This document shows positions 38,998 to 48,223 of a stretch of DNA of 64,000 nt, one piece after another. The translations under genes were made by a program, and so were the position numbers. Below the pieces are notes generated by a model that saw nothing but the letters and a program-made list of their open reading frames with translations, did no database searches and had not been told where the DNA came from. The number at the start of each line of letters is the position of its first letter. Positions within the stretch are counted from its first letter, which is position 1. The stretch is from Acinetobacter sp. Ac_5812 (GTDB lineage: Bacteria > Pseudomonadota > Gammaproteobacteria > Pseudomonadales > Moraxellaceae), in NCBI RefSeq assembly GCF_013072695.1, contig NZ_LXUK01000009.1, positions 124,001 through 188,000 of the forward strand. The letters run 5' to 3'.

Positions 38998-41841
38998 ATG
39001 AGCATCATCACTTCTACTCCTGGCCAACTTCAGGTCATTAAGCGCACCGGTGAGATTGCGACATTTAATGCCGAGAAAATTTCTGTTGCGATTGGGAAAG
39101 CATTTTTAGCTGTTGAAGGTCAACAAGGTACGGACTCAAGTCGTATCCATGACCGTATCACTCAACTGACTGAAATGGTAATGAACACCTTCAATCGTCG
39201 TTTACCGTCTGGTGGCACGATTCATATCGAAGAAATTCAAGACCAAGTTGAATTGGCATTGATGCGTACAGGCGAGCAAAAAGTTGCACGTGCCTACGTC
39301 ATTTATCGTGACCAACGCGCAAGTGCTCGTCAGCAAACTGGTGCGAACCATCACCCTACCCTTCAAATTACAGATGCCAATGGTCAGCTCCAACCATTGG
39401 ATTTGGATGCGCTTACTGCAACCATTGAAACTGCAAGTGAAGGTCTAGAAGGGATTGATGTTCAAGCCATTCTTGATGAAACCGTAAAGAACTTATATAA
39501 CGGCGTAAAAGAAAGCGATATCGCGACCACCATGATGATGGCAACGCGTACCCGTATCGAACAAGAGCCAAACTATACTTATGTGACTGCGCGTTTACTC
39601 AGTAGCGAATTGGTCAGCACAGGTTTAGAGTTCCTCGGTCTACCGACAGACACCTTAGAAGGTGATGCTTTAGAAACCTTCTTGAAGAAAGGTATTGAGC
39701 TTGATCTTCTGTCTAAAGACTTGCTTGATTTTGACCTTGCAAAATTGGCTGCTGCGATCAAACCAGAACGCTCAAACCAATTCACCTATTTAGGTCTACA
39801 AACTTTATTTGACCGTTACTTCATCCATTCAAATGGCGTGCGTTTTGAATTACCACAATTATTCTTTATGCGTGTGTCGATGGGTCTTTCGCTCAATGAA
39901 GAAAATAGAGAAGACCGTGCAATCGAGTTCTATGACTTATTGTCTAGCTTCGACTACATGGCGTCTACACCAACGCTATTTAACTCAGGTACATTGCGTC
40001 CGCAATTATCGAGCTGTTACTTAACCACGATTGGTGATGACCTGTATGACATTTATGGTGCAATGCGTGATAACGCCATGCTGTCAAAATGGGCGGGTGG
40101 TTTAGGTAATGACTGGACACCTGTACGTGCATTGAACTCTTATATCAAAGGCACCAACGGTAAATCTCAAGGTGTGGTTCCGTTCCTTAAAGTTGCGAAC
40201 GATACAGCCGTTGCTGTGAACCAAGGTGGTAAGCGTAAAGGTGCAGTTTGTGCATACCTCGAAACTTGGCACTTGGATGTTGAAGAGTTCCTAGAGCTAC
40301 GTAAAAACACCGGTGATGACCGTCGTCGTACCCACGACATGAACACAGCGAACTGGGTTCCTGACTTGTTCATGCAACGTGTATTTGAAGATGCTGAATG
40401 GACATTGTTCACACCGTCTGAAACACCAGACCTGCATGATTTAACAGGCGCAGAATTCGCTGAGCGTTATGCACACTACGAAGCAGTCGCAAAACAAGAA
40501 AACATGCTACACAAGAAAGTACGTGCGAAAGATTTATGGCGCAAAATGCTTTCGATGTTATTCGAAACTGGTCACCCATGGATCACATTCAAAGACGTAT
40601 GTAACTTACGTTCACCACAACAACATGTTGGCGTGGTTCACTCATCTAACTTGTGTACAGAAATCACCTTAAACACCAACCAAGATGAAATCGCGGTCTG
40701 TAACTTAGGTTCGATCAACCTTGTACAACACGTTCAAGGTGGCGTATTAGATCGTGAAAAGCTTGCGCGTACAGTGAAAACTGCCGTGCGTATGCTCGAT
40801 AACGTAATCGACATTAACTACTATGCGGTGCCACAAGCGAAAACCTCAAACTTGAAACACCGCCCTGTAGGTATGGGTATCATGGGCTTCCAAGATGCAT
40901 TGTATGAAATGAATCTTGCTTATGGCTCAGATGAAGCAGTTGATTTCGCTGATGAATCGATGGAAGTGATCAGCTACTACGCGATCGAAACATCAAGTAA
41001 CCTTGCGCTTGAACGTGGTGCTTACTCAACATTCAAAGGTTCATTGTGGGATCAAGGGATTCTGCCAATCGACTCTTTAGAAATCGTTGCAAAATCTCGT
41101 CCAGAGCGTATGTTCGAAGTGGATCGTACGCAACGTTTAGACTGGGACACTTTACGTGCCAAAGTTCAAAAAGACGGTATGCGTAACTCAAATGTGATGG
41201 CGATTGCACCGACTGCAACCATCTCTAACATTTGTGGCGTGTCTCAATCGATTGAACCAACTTTCCAGAACTTGTATGTGAAATCGAACCTTTCTGGTGA
41301 GTTCACCGTGATCAACCCTTACCTTGTTCGTGCATTAAAAGAACGTGGTCTTTGGGATACCGTCATGGTCAATGACCTGAAACACTTCGAAGGTTCAGTG
41401 CAAAAGATTGCGCGTATTCCTGAAGAATTAAAAGCAATCTTCGCGACTGCATTTGAAGTGGATACTCGCTGGATCGTAGATGCTGCGTCACGTCGTCAAA
41501 AGTGGATCGACCAAGCACAGTCATTGAACCTTTACATCGCTGGCGCGAACGGCAAGAAACTTGACATCACCTATAAAATGGCATGGTTACGTGGTCTTAA
41601 AACCACCTATTACCTCCGAGCTTTAGGTGCAACATCGGCTGAGAAATCAACCATCAATACTGGTGCACTGAATGCAGTTAAACCAGCATCGGTTGAAGCG
41701 CCTGTGGTTGCGGCAGCACCAGCAGCAGTTGTGGCTGAGAAGAAACCTGAAACTGCGGTTGAAGAAGATGGTTTCACGACAGCAGCACCAGTGCCATTGG
41801 CGTGTTCAATTGACAACCCAGACTGCGAAGCTTGTCAGTAA
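38998..41841 (+). CDS. nrdA: Ribonucleoside-diphosphate reductase alpha subunit, class Ia
   Basis: A 947-residue catalytic and allosteric subunit that reduces ribonucleoside diphosphates. An ATP-cone starts at VIKRTGEIATFNAEKISVAIGKAF (about residues 13-37). A second cone-like region at about 120-230 resembles Pseudomonas-type long NrdA. Active-site cysteines are seen in QLSSCYL and SNLCTEI, and the radical-transfer tyrosines in TTYYLRALGA. A long Ala/Pro/Val-rich linker leads to the redox tail CSIDNPDCEACQ. GGAG ten bases before ATG supports the start. Confidence 0.96.
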   Translation: MSIITSTPGQLQVIKRTGEIATFNAEKISVAIGKAFLAVEGQQGTDSSRIHDRITQLTEMVMNTFNRRLPSGGTIHIEEIQDQVELALMRTGEQKVARAYVIYRDQRASARQQTGANHHPTLQITDANGQLQPLDLDALTATIETASEGLEGIDVQAILDETVKNLYNGVKESDIATTMMMATRTRIEQEPNYTYVTARLLSSELVSTGLEFLGLPTDTLEGDALETFLKKGIELDLLSKDLLDFDLAKLAAAIKPERSNQFTYLGLQTLFDRYFIHSNGVRFELPQLFFMRVSMGLSLNEENREDRAIEFYDLLSSFDYMASTPTLFNSGTLRPQLSSCYLTTIGDDLYDIYGAMRDNAMLSKWAGGLGNDWTPVRALNSYIKGTNGKSQGVVPFLKVANDTAVAVNQGGKRKGAVCAYLETWHLDVEEFLELRKNTGDDRRRTHDMNTANWVPDLFMQRVFEDAEWTLFTPSETPDLHDLTGAEFAERYAHYEAVAKQENMLHKKVRAKDLWRKMLSMLFETGHPWITFKDVCNLRSPQQHVGVVHSSNLCTEITLNTNQDEIAVCNLGSINLVQHVQGGVLDREKLARTVKTAVRMLDNVIDINYYAVPQAKTSNLKHRPVGMGIMGFQDALYEMNLAYGSDEAVDFADESMEVISYYAIETSSNLALERGAYSTFKGSLWDQGILPIDSLEIVAKSRPERMFEVDRTQRLDWDTLRAKVQKDGMRNSNVMAIAPTATISNICGVSQSIEPTFQNLYVKSNLSGEFTVINPYLVRALKERGLWDTVMVNDLKHFEGSVQKIARIPEELKAIFATAFEVDTRWIVDAASRRQKWIDQAQSLNLYIAGANGKKLDITYKMAWLRGLKTTYYLRALGATSAEKSTINTGALNAVKPASVEAPVVAAAPAAVVAEKKPETAVEEDGFTTAAPVPLACSIDNPDCEACQ

Positions 41842-41934
41842 TTTTATTCCTCTCTGCATAAATTCCCTCTCCTTTTAGGAGAGGTGATGAGCGACTAAAG
41901 CGTCGCAAGAGAGGTTTCTATAGAGGCATCGATC

Positions 41935-42066
41935 ATGTTCCATCTCAGTCATAATTATCAATTTGGTGTGATTGTTCTGATTTGTGCCTTTCTAGTGTTT
42001 TATATCCCCCTCGTTTACGCGTTTTTTAAAATACGTAGACAACAGCGTAATCAAAATAAGTCTTAG
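41935..42066 (+). CDS. Small membrane protein between nrdA and nrdB
   Basis: A 43-residue ORF: a short polar N-terminus (MFHLSHNYQ), one hydrophobic helix (FGVIVLICAFLVFYIPLVYAFF) and a basic tail (KIRRQQRNQNKS). GAGG lies eight bases before the ATG, an excellent ribosome binding site. The positive-inside tail predicts a cytoplasmic C-terminus. It is probably cotranscribed with nrdA and nrdB. I know of no function and no database match can be claimed. Confidence 0.65.
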   Translation: MFHLSHNYQFGVIVLICAFLVFYIPLVYAFFKIRRQQRNQNKS

Positions 42067-42208
42067 GGATTGTCAGTGTCCATTGGTCACTTTTAAAAAC
42101 TCAATCAATAAAACTTAATTTTGCTTACACAAATTGAGCGTATAGTAGGACATCTCCTTGCTTGAGATGTCTAAATAAAAGATATAAAGCAACGAAGAGA
42201 GAATTGAT

Positions 42209-43492
42209 ATGTCTATCCTTAGTTGGGACGATTTTGAAGATGATTCGCAAAAACCGACTGCACCTGAACACAAGTCTGCGCCCATCGACACGCAAAAAAC
42301 GGTTAATACGCAAGTGGTATCTGATTCAGAGCAATCATCGCCGCGCGTGGCTGCTGCACAACCCGCTGGAACCAGTACCGTGCGATCAACAAATCCAACC
42401 GATTCGTTGGCACGAGCATCTGCTGCCTTAGAACATTTAGATGCTGCACCTGGCTTGGAAGAGCTTGAGATGGGTGCACAGCGTGTGCAGGTTGATGATA
42501 AAGCCATGATCAACTGTCGTGCAGACTTAAACCAGCTTGTTCCGTTTAAATACGAGTGGGCTTGGCAGAAGTATCTTGACGGGTGTGCAAACCACTGGAT
42601 GCCGCAAGAAGTCAACATGAACCATGATATCGCGCTTTGGAAGTCTGAAAATGGCTTAACTGAAGATGAGCGTACCATCATCATGCGTTCTTTAGGTTTC
42701 TTCTCGACTGCAGACTCATTGGTTGCAAACAACTTGGTGTTGGCGATCTACCGTCACATTACCAACCCTGAATGCCGTCAGTACATCTTGCGTCAAGCGT
42801 TTGAAGAAGCGATTCACACCCATGCTTATCAATACTGTATCGAATCTTTGGGTATGGACGAAGGCGAAGTCTTCAACATGTACCGCGAGATTCCAAGTGT
42901 TGCACGTAAAGCATCGTGGGGCTTGAAATACACTCAATCTTTAAGTGATCCAACGTTCAACACTGGTACGCCTGAAAACGACCAACGTTTATTGCGTAAC
43001 TTGATCGCGTTCTATTGCGTACTTGAAGGGATCTTCTTCTACTGTGGCTTTACTCAAATCTTGAGTATGGGTCGTCGTAACAAGATGAACGGTGTTGCTG
43101 AACAGTTCCAGTACATCTTGCGTGATGAGTCTATGCACTTGAACTTCGGTATCGACATGATCAACCAGATCAAGATCGAGAACCCGCACTTGTGGACGGC
43201 TGAGTTCCAAGAAGAAGTGATTCAAATGATTCTTGAAGGCACCATGCTTGAAATCGAATATGCGCGTGACACGATGCCACGTGGTGTATTGGGTATGAAT
43301 GCAAGCATGATGGAAGAATACTTGAAGTTCATCTGTAACCGTCGTTTAGCGCAACTTGGTTTACCTGAGCAGTTTGCTGGTGTAACTAACCCGTTTGCGT
43401 GGATGTCTGAGATGATGGACTTGCGTAAAGAGAAGAACTTCTTTGAAACGCGTGTAACAGACTACCAAACTGGTGGTGCGTTAAGCTGGTAA
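42209..43492 (+). CDS. nrdB: Ribonucleoside-diphosphate reductase beta subunit, class Ia
   Basis: A 427-residue diiron-tyrosyl radical subunit. Metal ligands and radical site are visible: Asp140 (MNHDIALW), Glu200 and His203 with the radical Tyr207 ([12 protein letters not shown]), and the later helix [10 protein letters not shown] with Glu and His. The first 90 residues are a low-complexity Ser/Thr/Ala-rich extension that E. coli NrdB lacks. It follows nrdA after 367 bases that contain the 43-residue ORF. Confidence 0.96.
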   Translation: MSILSWDDFEDDSQKPTAPEHKSAPIDTQKTVNTQVVSDSEQSSPRVAAAQPAGTSTVRSTNPTDSLARASAALEHLDAAPGLEELEMGAQRVQVDDKAMINCRADLNQLVPFKYEWAWQKYLDGCANHWMPQEVNMNHDIALWKSENGLTEDERTIIMRSLGFFSTADSLVANNLVLAIYRHITNPECRQYILRQAFEEAIHTHAYQYCIESLGMDEGEVFNMYREIPSVARKASWGLKYTQSLSDPTFNTGTPENDQRLLRNLIAFYCVLEGIFFYCGFTQILSMGRRNKMNGVAEQFQYILRDESMHLNFGIDMINQIKIENPHLWTAEFQEEVIQMILEGTMLEIEYARDTMPRGVLGMNASMMEEYLKFICNRRLAQLGLPEQFAGVTNPFAWMSEMMDLRKEKNFFETRVTDYQTGGALSW

Positions 43493-43515
43493 GTCAATAG
43501 AATAAATACGCAGTT

Positions 43516-43545
43516 AAAAAAGGGCTACCAATGGCAGCCCTTTTT
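43516..43545 (+). terminator. Terminator of the nrd unit
   Basis: AAAAAGGGCT pairs with AGCCCTTTTT around a 10-base loop, 24 bases after the nrdB stop codon. It marks the left edge of the AT-rich accessory block. Confidence 0.9.
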
Positions 43546-43724
43546 ATATCATCTTTTTAATCTAGCTTTGAGCCTTAAAGTCGTTTTCTACATTTTAAAT
43601 GGCTAATCAAAAAGATATTTTACATCTCAAAATTAACCCAATAAAAATAGAATCAACCCTACTCAAAATATTAATTTAAATACATTTAAAGTAGGTTTGA
43701 TGACCATAACTGGAATTTCACCAA

Positions 43725-44603
43725 ATGTTCAGCAAGACAATTATTAATAAATATCAAGAAAATTTACTTTTTTGTACTAATTATTGGCTAAATGACAATC
43801 ATGGACATAGTGGTTCTCTTTTAAATTTGGATGACTTATCTCAAGTCGAACAGGATAAAACTTGGAATCATATATTTGAAGCCTATAAATCAGATTCACT
43901 AACTATAAAAAAATTTCGTGACATATTAAAAAGATTGATTCACAAGGAAATAATAAGTCAATATGAATTAGATCTTTCGGAAGTTAAGTATATATGTGGA
44001 GGTAAAAGCGCCAAACACTTCAACTTTACTCAAGCTTGTGATTTAGTGAACTGGTGGAAATTGGCAACTATTTCAAATTCAGGGGATGAACACATACATA
44101 AAACTGAAGTAAAACATCTAAAAGAATGTTTCAATAAGGATGGGAAATTAAATGGAGTGTCTGGCTTTATTAAAAGAAGCTGGCACAAAGGTCTAATGGT
44201 TAGTAATAGCGATGGCAATCATAGAATTGGAAATATTGCCAATATTTGCACCCAAAATCCACAGCTTAAAATACCTTACATTGAACAACTAACTAAATAC
44301 CAAATAAATCAAGAATCCTTACAAGAATTATTAAAAAATTACGCCATATATCTCATTATTGAAAAATCTGATAGAGAAATCTCTATTACAATGGATAATA
44401 TTTGTGAAAATCAAAAATCTTTTTGTTTAATACTTTCAGAAAGATGTACTATTTACTCACTTTCACATGCACATTTCGATTGCTTTAATATAAGAATATA
44501 TTTTTTAGAAAAATCATACAAAAACTTTCTACTAAGAGCTCAGCTAAACAAAAAATTTCACAAAAATAATTTAATTAGAGACCTATTAAGAGATAAATTA
44601 TAA
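43725..44603 (+). CDS. Hypothetical protein with a DGNHR motif, convergent with hxsA
   Basis: A 292-residue protein in a visibly AT-rich stretch with many AAA, ATA and AGA codons. No signal peptide or membrane helix is seen. The segment FIKRSWHKGLMVSNSDGNHRIGNIANIC near residues 140-167 contains DGNHR, a motif reminiscent of ParB/sulfiredoxin-like nucleotide-binding folds (D-G-x-H-R); this is only a motif resemblance. The N-terminus is helical and Lys/Asp-rich. ATG 43725 has GGA 12 bases upstream; a better site precedes ATG 43700, which opens a 15-codon overlapping frame. It ends 14 bases before the end of hxsA and is possibly co-acquired with the HXS genes. Confidence 0.55.
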   Translation: MFSKTIINKYQENLLFCTNYWLNDNHGHSGSLLNLDDLSQVEQDKTWNHIFEAYKSDSLTIKKFRDILKRLIHKEIISQYELDLSEVKYICGGKSAKHFNFTQACDLVNWWKLATISNSGDEHIHKTEVKHLKECFNKDGKLNGVSGFIKRSWHKGLMVSNSDGNHRIGNIANICTQNPQLKIPYIEQLTKYQINQESLQELLKNYAIYLIIEKSDREISITMDNICENQKSFCLILSERCTIYSLSHAHFDCFNIRIYFLEKSYKNFLLRAQLNKKFHKNNLIRDLLRDKL

Positions 44604-44617
44604 AATATTTTGCATTA

Positions 44618-45280
44618 CTATTCATAATAATTAACTGCAGAAATTCCCAAGCTGTTCAAAAGCTCAGTTGTCATCCGACCATTAATTGATAGGTTTTTAT
44701 CAACTTGGTAGTTAGCAATAGCTTTACGTGTATTTTTACCTAGATCACCATCAATTTTCCCAGAATAGTATCCTAATTGTAACAAGGCTACTTGTACCCG
44801 CTTGATCTGCATAACCTGCATTAAGATTGGATCTTCTGATGATGAGGGTGCACTCGTATTTAAGTTAGTTCCATAATAATTATTAACTGGAGTATCTGTT
44901 TTAGTTGGAACATTTGAGTAAGTTTTTACAGTTATATTCGAACTATTTCTATTTGAAGATGAGGATGTACCTGAAGAAGTAGTTGAGTTCGAGCTTGAAT
45001 AACTCGGTGGAGTATAGCTTGGTACAGAATAAACAGGTGTTCTTGAACTGGAATAACCTGAATATCCCGAGCCAGAGTAATGACTTGAATGACTTCTATG
45101 GCTTGAATGACTTCTATGACCTGCAAACATGTTTTCATATTCATAATTTAAAGGACGTATAGAAACTGGTTCTAAATTTTCATAAGAATCCACATTAGTA
45201 TTAATTGCTGCGGCTGCTTTATTATTAATAACTGGTGCCGATGCAGCAAAAACAGCTAATGATTTTATAAATTTACTCAA
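44618..45280 (-). CDS. hxsA: His-Xaa-Ser repeat protein HxsA (maturation target)
   Basis: About 220 residues. An N-terminal signal-like segment (SKFIKSLAVFAASAPVINNKAAAA) precedes a low-complexity region that holds five consecutive His-x-Ser triplets (HRS-HSS-HRS-HSS-HYS, about residues 55-69), then Ser/Tyr/Thr-rich sequence. A C-terminal peptidoglycan-binding domain follows (VQVALLQLGYYSGKIDGDLGKNTRKAI). This is the architecture of the HxsA family. It should be exported and anchored to the cell wall, with the repeat as the probable target of HxsB and HxsC. The start is uncertain: TTG 45280 has GGGG six bases before it; GTG 45292 is the alternative. Confidence 0.85.
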   Translation of the reverse strand: MSKFIKSLAVFAASAPVINNKAAAAINTNVDSYENLEPVSIRPLNYEYENMFAGHRSHSSHRSHSSHYSGSGYSGYSSSRTPVYSVPSYTPPSYSSSNSTTSSGTSSSSNRNSSNITVKTYSNVPTKTDTPVNNYYGTNLNTSAPSSSEDPILMQVMQIKRVQVALLQLGYYSGKIDGDLGKNTRKAIANYQVDKNLSINGRMTTELLNSLGISAVNYYE

Positions 45281-45334
45281 ACACCACCCCACTAAAAAAT
45301 ATATTGTTATTAAACTTTTATATTATGCAAGCGT

Positions 45335-46519
45335 TTAACCTTGTTTATCAACAAGTTTTATAGGATTCAGAGCAGATGGTGCCCAGCCATTTTGATACCA
45401 AGTAAATAAACCACAACATTTTTTCTTTACATCACAATTTTCACAAACTTTATCATAAGTATTTTTCCAATCTGAAATACTTTTAGCAGAAAATTCCCAT
45501 AAAGATTCAGGTAAGCAACACAAAGGAATATTCATTAGTACTAAACGGATTTTTGAGTTTACCAATACATTTATTGCAATTATCAGTTCTTCCCACCACT
45601 CTTTGATATCAACTTGACTCAATTCTTTATTAGCCAATGCAAAACCTATAGGTTCACAGCCAATCAGAGCGACCTCATTCACAAATGGAAGGTTGGTTCG
45701 TATATAAGTACAGAGATCAATTAAGTTCTCTAATACAGGCTTAACCAAAACAATTCTTAATTGTATCGGTTGTTCGTAATGCTGGAGGACATAAAGACCT
45801 TCTAATGTTTCTTCAAAAGCCGAATGTTGCTGCACTACAAAATCATGTAAGAGATCTGCATGACCATATAGTGGGATAAGCCAATTCACTTTCGTTTCAA
45901 GATTAGATAACACTGATTCCGCTATCTTAGGATTACTAAACAAGCGACCATTCGTTAGTACATCAATTACGGTTGAAGGAAATTTATTATGAATGGTATC
46001 GATGATTAATCTTAACTGTGTATCTAGTAGTAATGGCTCACCACCCGTTAAGCCAATATTCATCGGTTCATAGCTAAGATGATCAATAATTTCTAATGCT
46101 TGCCGTACCAACCATGAGTCATCATGCTTAGTTGGTGGTTGAGAGCACATGATGCAGTAGTTATTGCATCTGTTGGTTAAAAATAAAGTATGATGAGTAT
46201 CACTTGCTCTCAAAAGTACACTTAGATTCTTTTTATATGGGTCAATAGTAACCACATCATTTGATTTTAGTGCTTGTTGTTCTGGAATAAAGAGATTGTT
46301 TGCACCAACCTTATCAAGCAAGTCTGGACTATAAATTGAATAAAGATTGTCTAATCCTGCCTGAATATATCGATCAAAAATCTCGACTTCCTGGACATTA
46401 GTAACTGGCACTAGAATAGATTGATTAGGTAACCACTCTACATCCAAATTATCAAGACTAAGTACCCTAAAGATTTGTGGAGTATGTTTTGTGACCGAGT
46501 CTAGCTTTATTTTTCTCAT
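45335..46519 (-). CDS. hxsC: Radical SAM maturase HxsC of the His-Xaa-Ser system
   Basis: A 394-residue radical SAM enzyme. The 4Fe-4S triad is Cys118, Cys122 and Cys125 (LTNRCNNYCIMCSQPP), followed by the GGEP-type motif GLTGGEPLLL for SAM binding. The C-terminus carries extra cysteines (CENCDVKKKCCGLF) for an auxiliary cluster and ends GWAPSALNPIKLVDK. It starts 5 bases after hxsB and is the third gene of hxsD-hxsB-hxsC-hxsA. It probably modifies HxsA; the chemistry is unknown. Confidence 0.9.
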   Translation of the reverse strand: MRKIKLDSVTKHTPQIFRVLSLDNLDVEWLPNQSILVPVTNVQEVEIFDRYIQAGLDNLYSIYSPDLLDKVGANNLFIPEQQALKSNDVVTIDPYKKNLSVLLRASDTHHTLFLTNRCNNYCIMCSQPPTKHDDSWLVRQALEIIDHLSYEPMNIGLTGGEPLLLDTQLRLIIDTIHNKFPSTVIDVLTNGRLFSNPKIAESVLSNLETKVNWLIPLYGHADLLHDFVVQQHSAFEETLEGLYVLQHYEQPIQLRIVLVKPVLENLIDLCTYIRTNLPFVNEVALIGCEPIGFALANKELSQVDIKEWWEELIIAINVLVNSKIRLVLMNIPLCCLPESLWEFSAKSISDWKNTYDKVCENCDVKKKCCGLFTWYQNGWAPSALNPIKLVDKQG

Positions 46520-46524
46520 CTTAT

Positions 46525-47946
46525 CTACTTACTAAAGGCCCACTGGTTTGCTAACTTTCTAAACTTTTCAGAATTTTGGTACTTGTTAAATATCAAATCG
46601 AACAAACCCATGTAACGCTTACAATGACTAGTTAAATGGGTAGGTGGAGTCATCGTTCTAAATTCGTTATAAGCACTAATTGGATCAGGCCCACAATACG
46701 GTAGATAAGCACATTGACTACAACTTGGATCATTAAAATTCAAACTTGAAGTAATGATATTTCTTTGTAGATCAGAGCTTAACAATTGAGATAAAGGCTC
46801 ACCAATTCTACCTAAACGTAAAGAAATATCCCCTGTTTCTTTTAGCATACGAGATTCATCACTAGGATATACGTATCCATCATAGTTATAGACAATACAC
46901 CCCAGTCCTGCGCCTGATGGACTCTGGAGATCAATATAACCGTGGTCAAATGGAGAAAGGATTTTGTTTAATAAGATTGCGGAATGAACTTCTATTAGTT
47001 CATATCCTTTATCATTCCAATGGATAACACGTTCCAATGCTTTCTCATAAAAATCTAAGAACTCAGCGTGAGTTGGTGCAAGTCGCTTTGAGTTTTTCTT
47101 TGCAAATCCATAATCACTCAAACCACGGATAAAAATATCCTTAAATCCTAATTTAACATATGCATCCACAATTTCATTAGGATAATCCAAGCTTTTACGT
47201 GTAGTAGTCATTAATGCAGAAACCGAGTCTTGACCTAATTCTTTACGAGCTAGCTCTAAGCCTGTAATAGTTCTTTCATAAGCATCTCGATTAGCAATCG
47301 GTCTATTTTTATTATGCAAGTCTGCAAGACCGTCGATACTTGTAGACAATACCACTTGATGTTCTTTGAAAAATAAGCACATTTCAGAGGTTAACTGGTG
47401 CAATGTTGTAGTTACTACAAAACGAATAGATCTATTGTGCTCTTTATTTTTTTTAGTAATGTAGTCAATCGCAAGTTTTACTAAATCATATTTGATTAAA
47501 GGATCTCCCCCTTGGAATTCAACTGTTAAAGTATCTGATGTACTTTCAAAGATGGTATCACACGCCAAGAGTAAATTTTTTCTGGAAATAGTGAACTCAT
47601 CTCCTGCATGTTGACGACTGACTTGGCAGTAAGAACATGAGTGCATACATTGAATCGTCACAACAATAATATGGAGTGAAGTTCCTTCTAAAATTGTTGA
47701 TTTTTTTGCATGTAACCTTGAAATTAAAGCTCGTTTTGAACCAATAGCATTTTGACTCATCAGGAAGAATTTAGATTTCAAGTTCAGATAAAGAGCCATA
47801 TCTAAAGATTCATCTTTAGCAATTATTTTTTTTAAATTATCTCTAGAAATAAACTCAAAATCCCCCGTCACACTAGTTATGAGATATTTCTCATTTTCCA
47901 TTCGTTTAAAATTAAATGGTAATAATTCAACATTTTTAAAAAGCAT
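46525..47946 (-). CDS. hxsB: Radical SAM maturase HxsB of the His-Xaa-Ser system
   Basis: A 473-residue radical SAM/SPASM protein. The cluster motif is CMHSCSYC (about residues 100-107), with the SAM-site VEFQGGDPL motif (about residue 168). A SPASM-like tail (CSQCAYLPYCGPDP, then SHCKRY) provides auxiliary cluster ligands. ATG 47946 is preferred: it begins one base after the hxsD stop codon, and the longer frame would overlap hxsD. Paired radical SAM enzymes with this gene order define the HXS system. Confidence 0.9.
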   Translation of the reverse strand: MLFKNVELLPFNFKRMENEKYLITSVTGDFEFISRDNLKKIIAKDESLDMALYLNLKSKFFLMSQNAIGSKRALISRLHAKKSTILEGTSLHIIVVTIQCMHSCSYCQVSRQHAGDEFTISRKNLLLACDTIFESTSDTLTVEFQGGDPLIKYDLVKLAIDYITKKNKEHNRSIRFVVTTTLHQLTSEMCLFFKEHQVVLSTSIDGLADLHNKNRPIANRDAYERTITGLELARKELGQDSVSALMTTTRKSLDYPNEIVDAYVKLGFKDIFIRGLSDYGFAKKNSKRLAPTHAEFLDFYEKALERVIHWNDKGYELIEVHSAILLNKILSPFDHGYIDLQSPSGAGLGCIVYNYDGYVYPSDESRMLKETGDISLRLGRIGEPLSQLLSSDLQRNIITSSLNFNDPSCSQCAYLPYCGPDPISAYNEFRTMTPPTHLTSHCKRYMGLFDLIFNKYQNSEKFRKLANQWAFSK

Positions 47947-47947
47947 T

Positions 47948-48223
47948 TTATTTACTAATACTCGCCATGATGATTGCATCTACAAAAAATTTCTGTTGAA
48001 TACTGATTTTTTGACTTAGCTCTTGACGTAATTTGTAATCACTAAGAAAATTAAGAATTACTTTTTTTTGTTCAGCATCTTCAACTGTGAAAAAGAAATT
48101 ATGAGTATCTAATTGCTTTATCTCATACTTAAGGGGACAAAATTTCAATGCCTGTACTACTTCATCTAATGACATCTCATAATAAACATCAAAACCAAAT
48201 TGAATTAGCGTCTGAGTCCCCAT
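47948..48223 (-). CDS. hxsD: His-Xaa-Ser system protein HxsD
   Basis: A 91-residue protein, first gene of the cassette. It contains LNFLSDYKLRQEL, matching the L-x-x-D-Y-x-L-R-E signature by which the HxsD family was defined, and a FFFTVEDAEQ stretch. AAGGGG five bases before ATG is a good ribosome binding site. It may serve as a peptide-recognition or scaffold partner for HxsB/HxsC, by analogy with small proteins in other radical SAM peptide systems; this is inference. Confidence 0.85.
   Translation of the reverse strand: MGTQTLIQFGFDVYYEMSLDEVVQALKFCPLKYEIKQLDTHNFFFTVEDAEQKKVILNFLSDYKLRQELSQKISIQQKFFVDAIIMASISK

Noticed and set aside
41610..41816. Antisense frame in the Ala/Pro-rich tail of nrdA
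   Set aside because: A shadow of the low-complexity linker.
45061..45140. Serine/tyrosine-rich repeat as a frameshifted or artefactual region
   Set aside because: The minus-strand frame is continuous, has the HxS pattern and joins an intact peptidoglycan-binding domain, so it is the genuine HxsA repeat.
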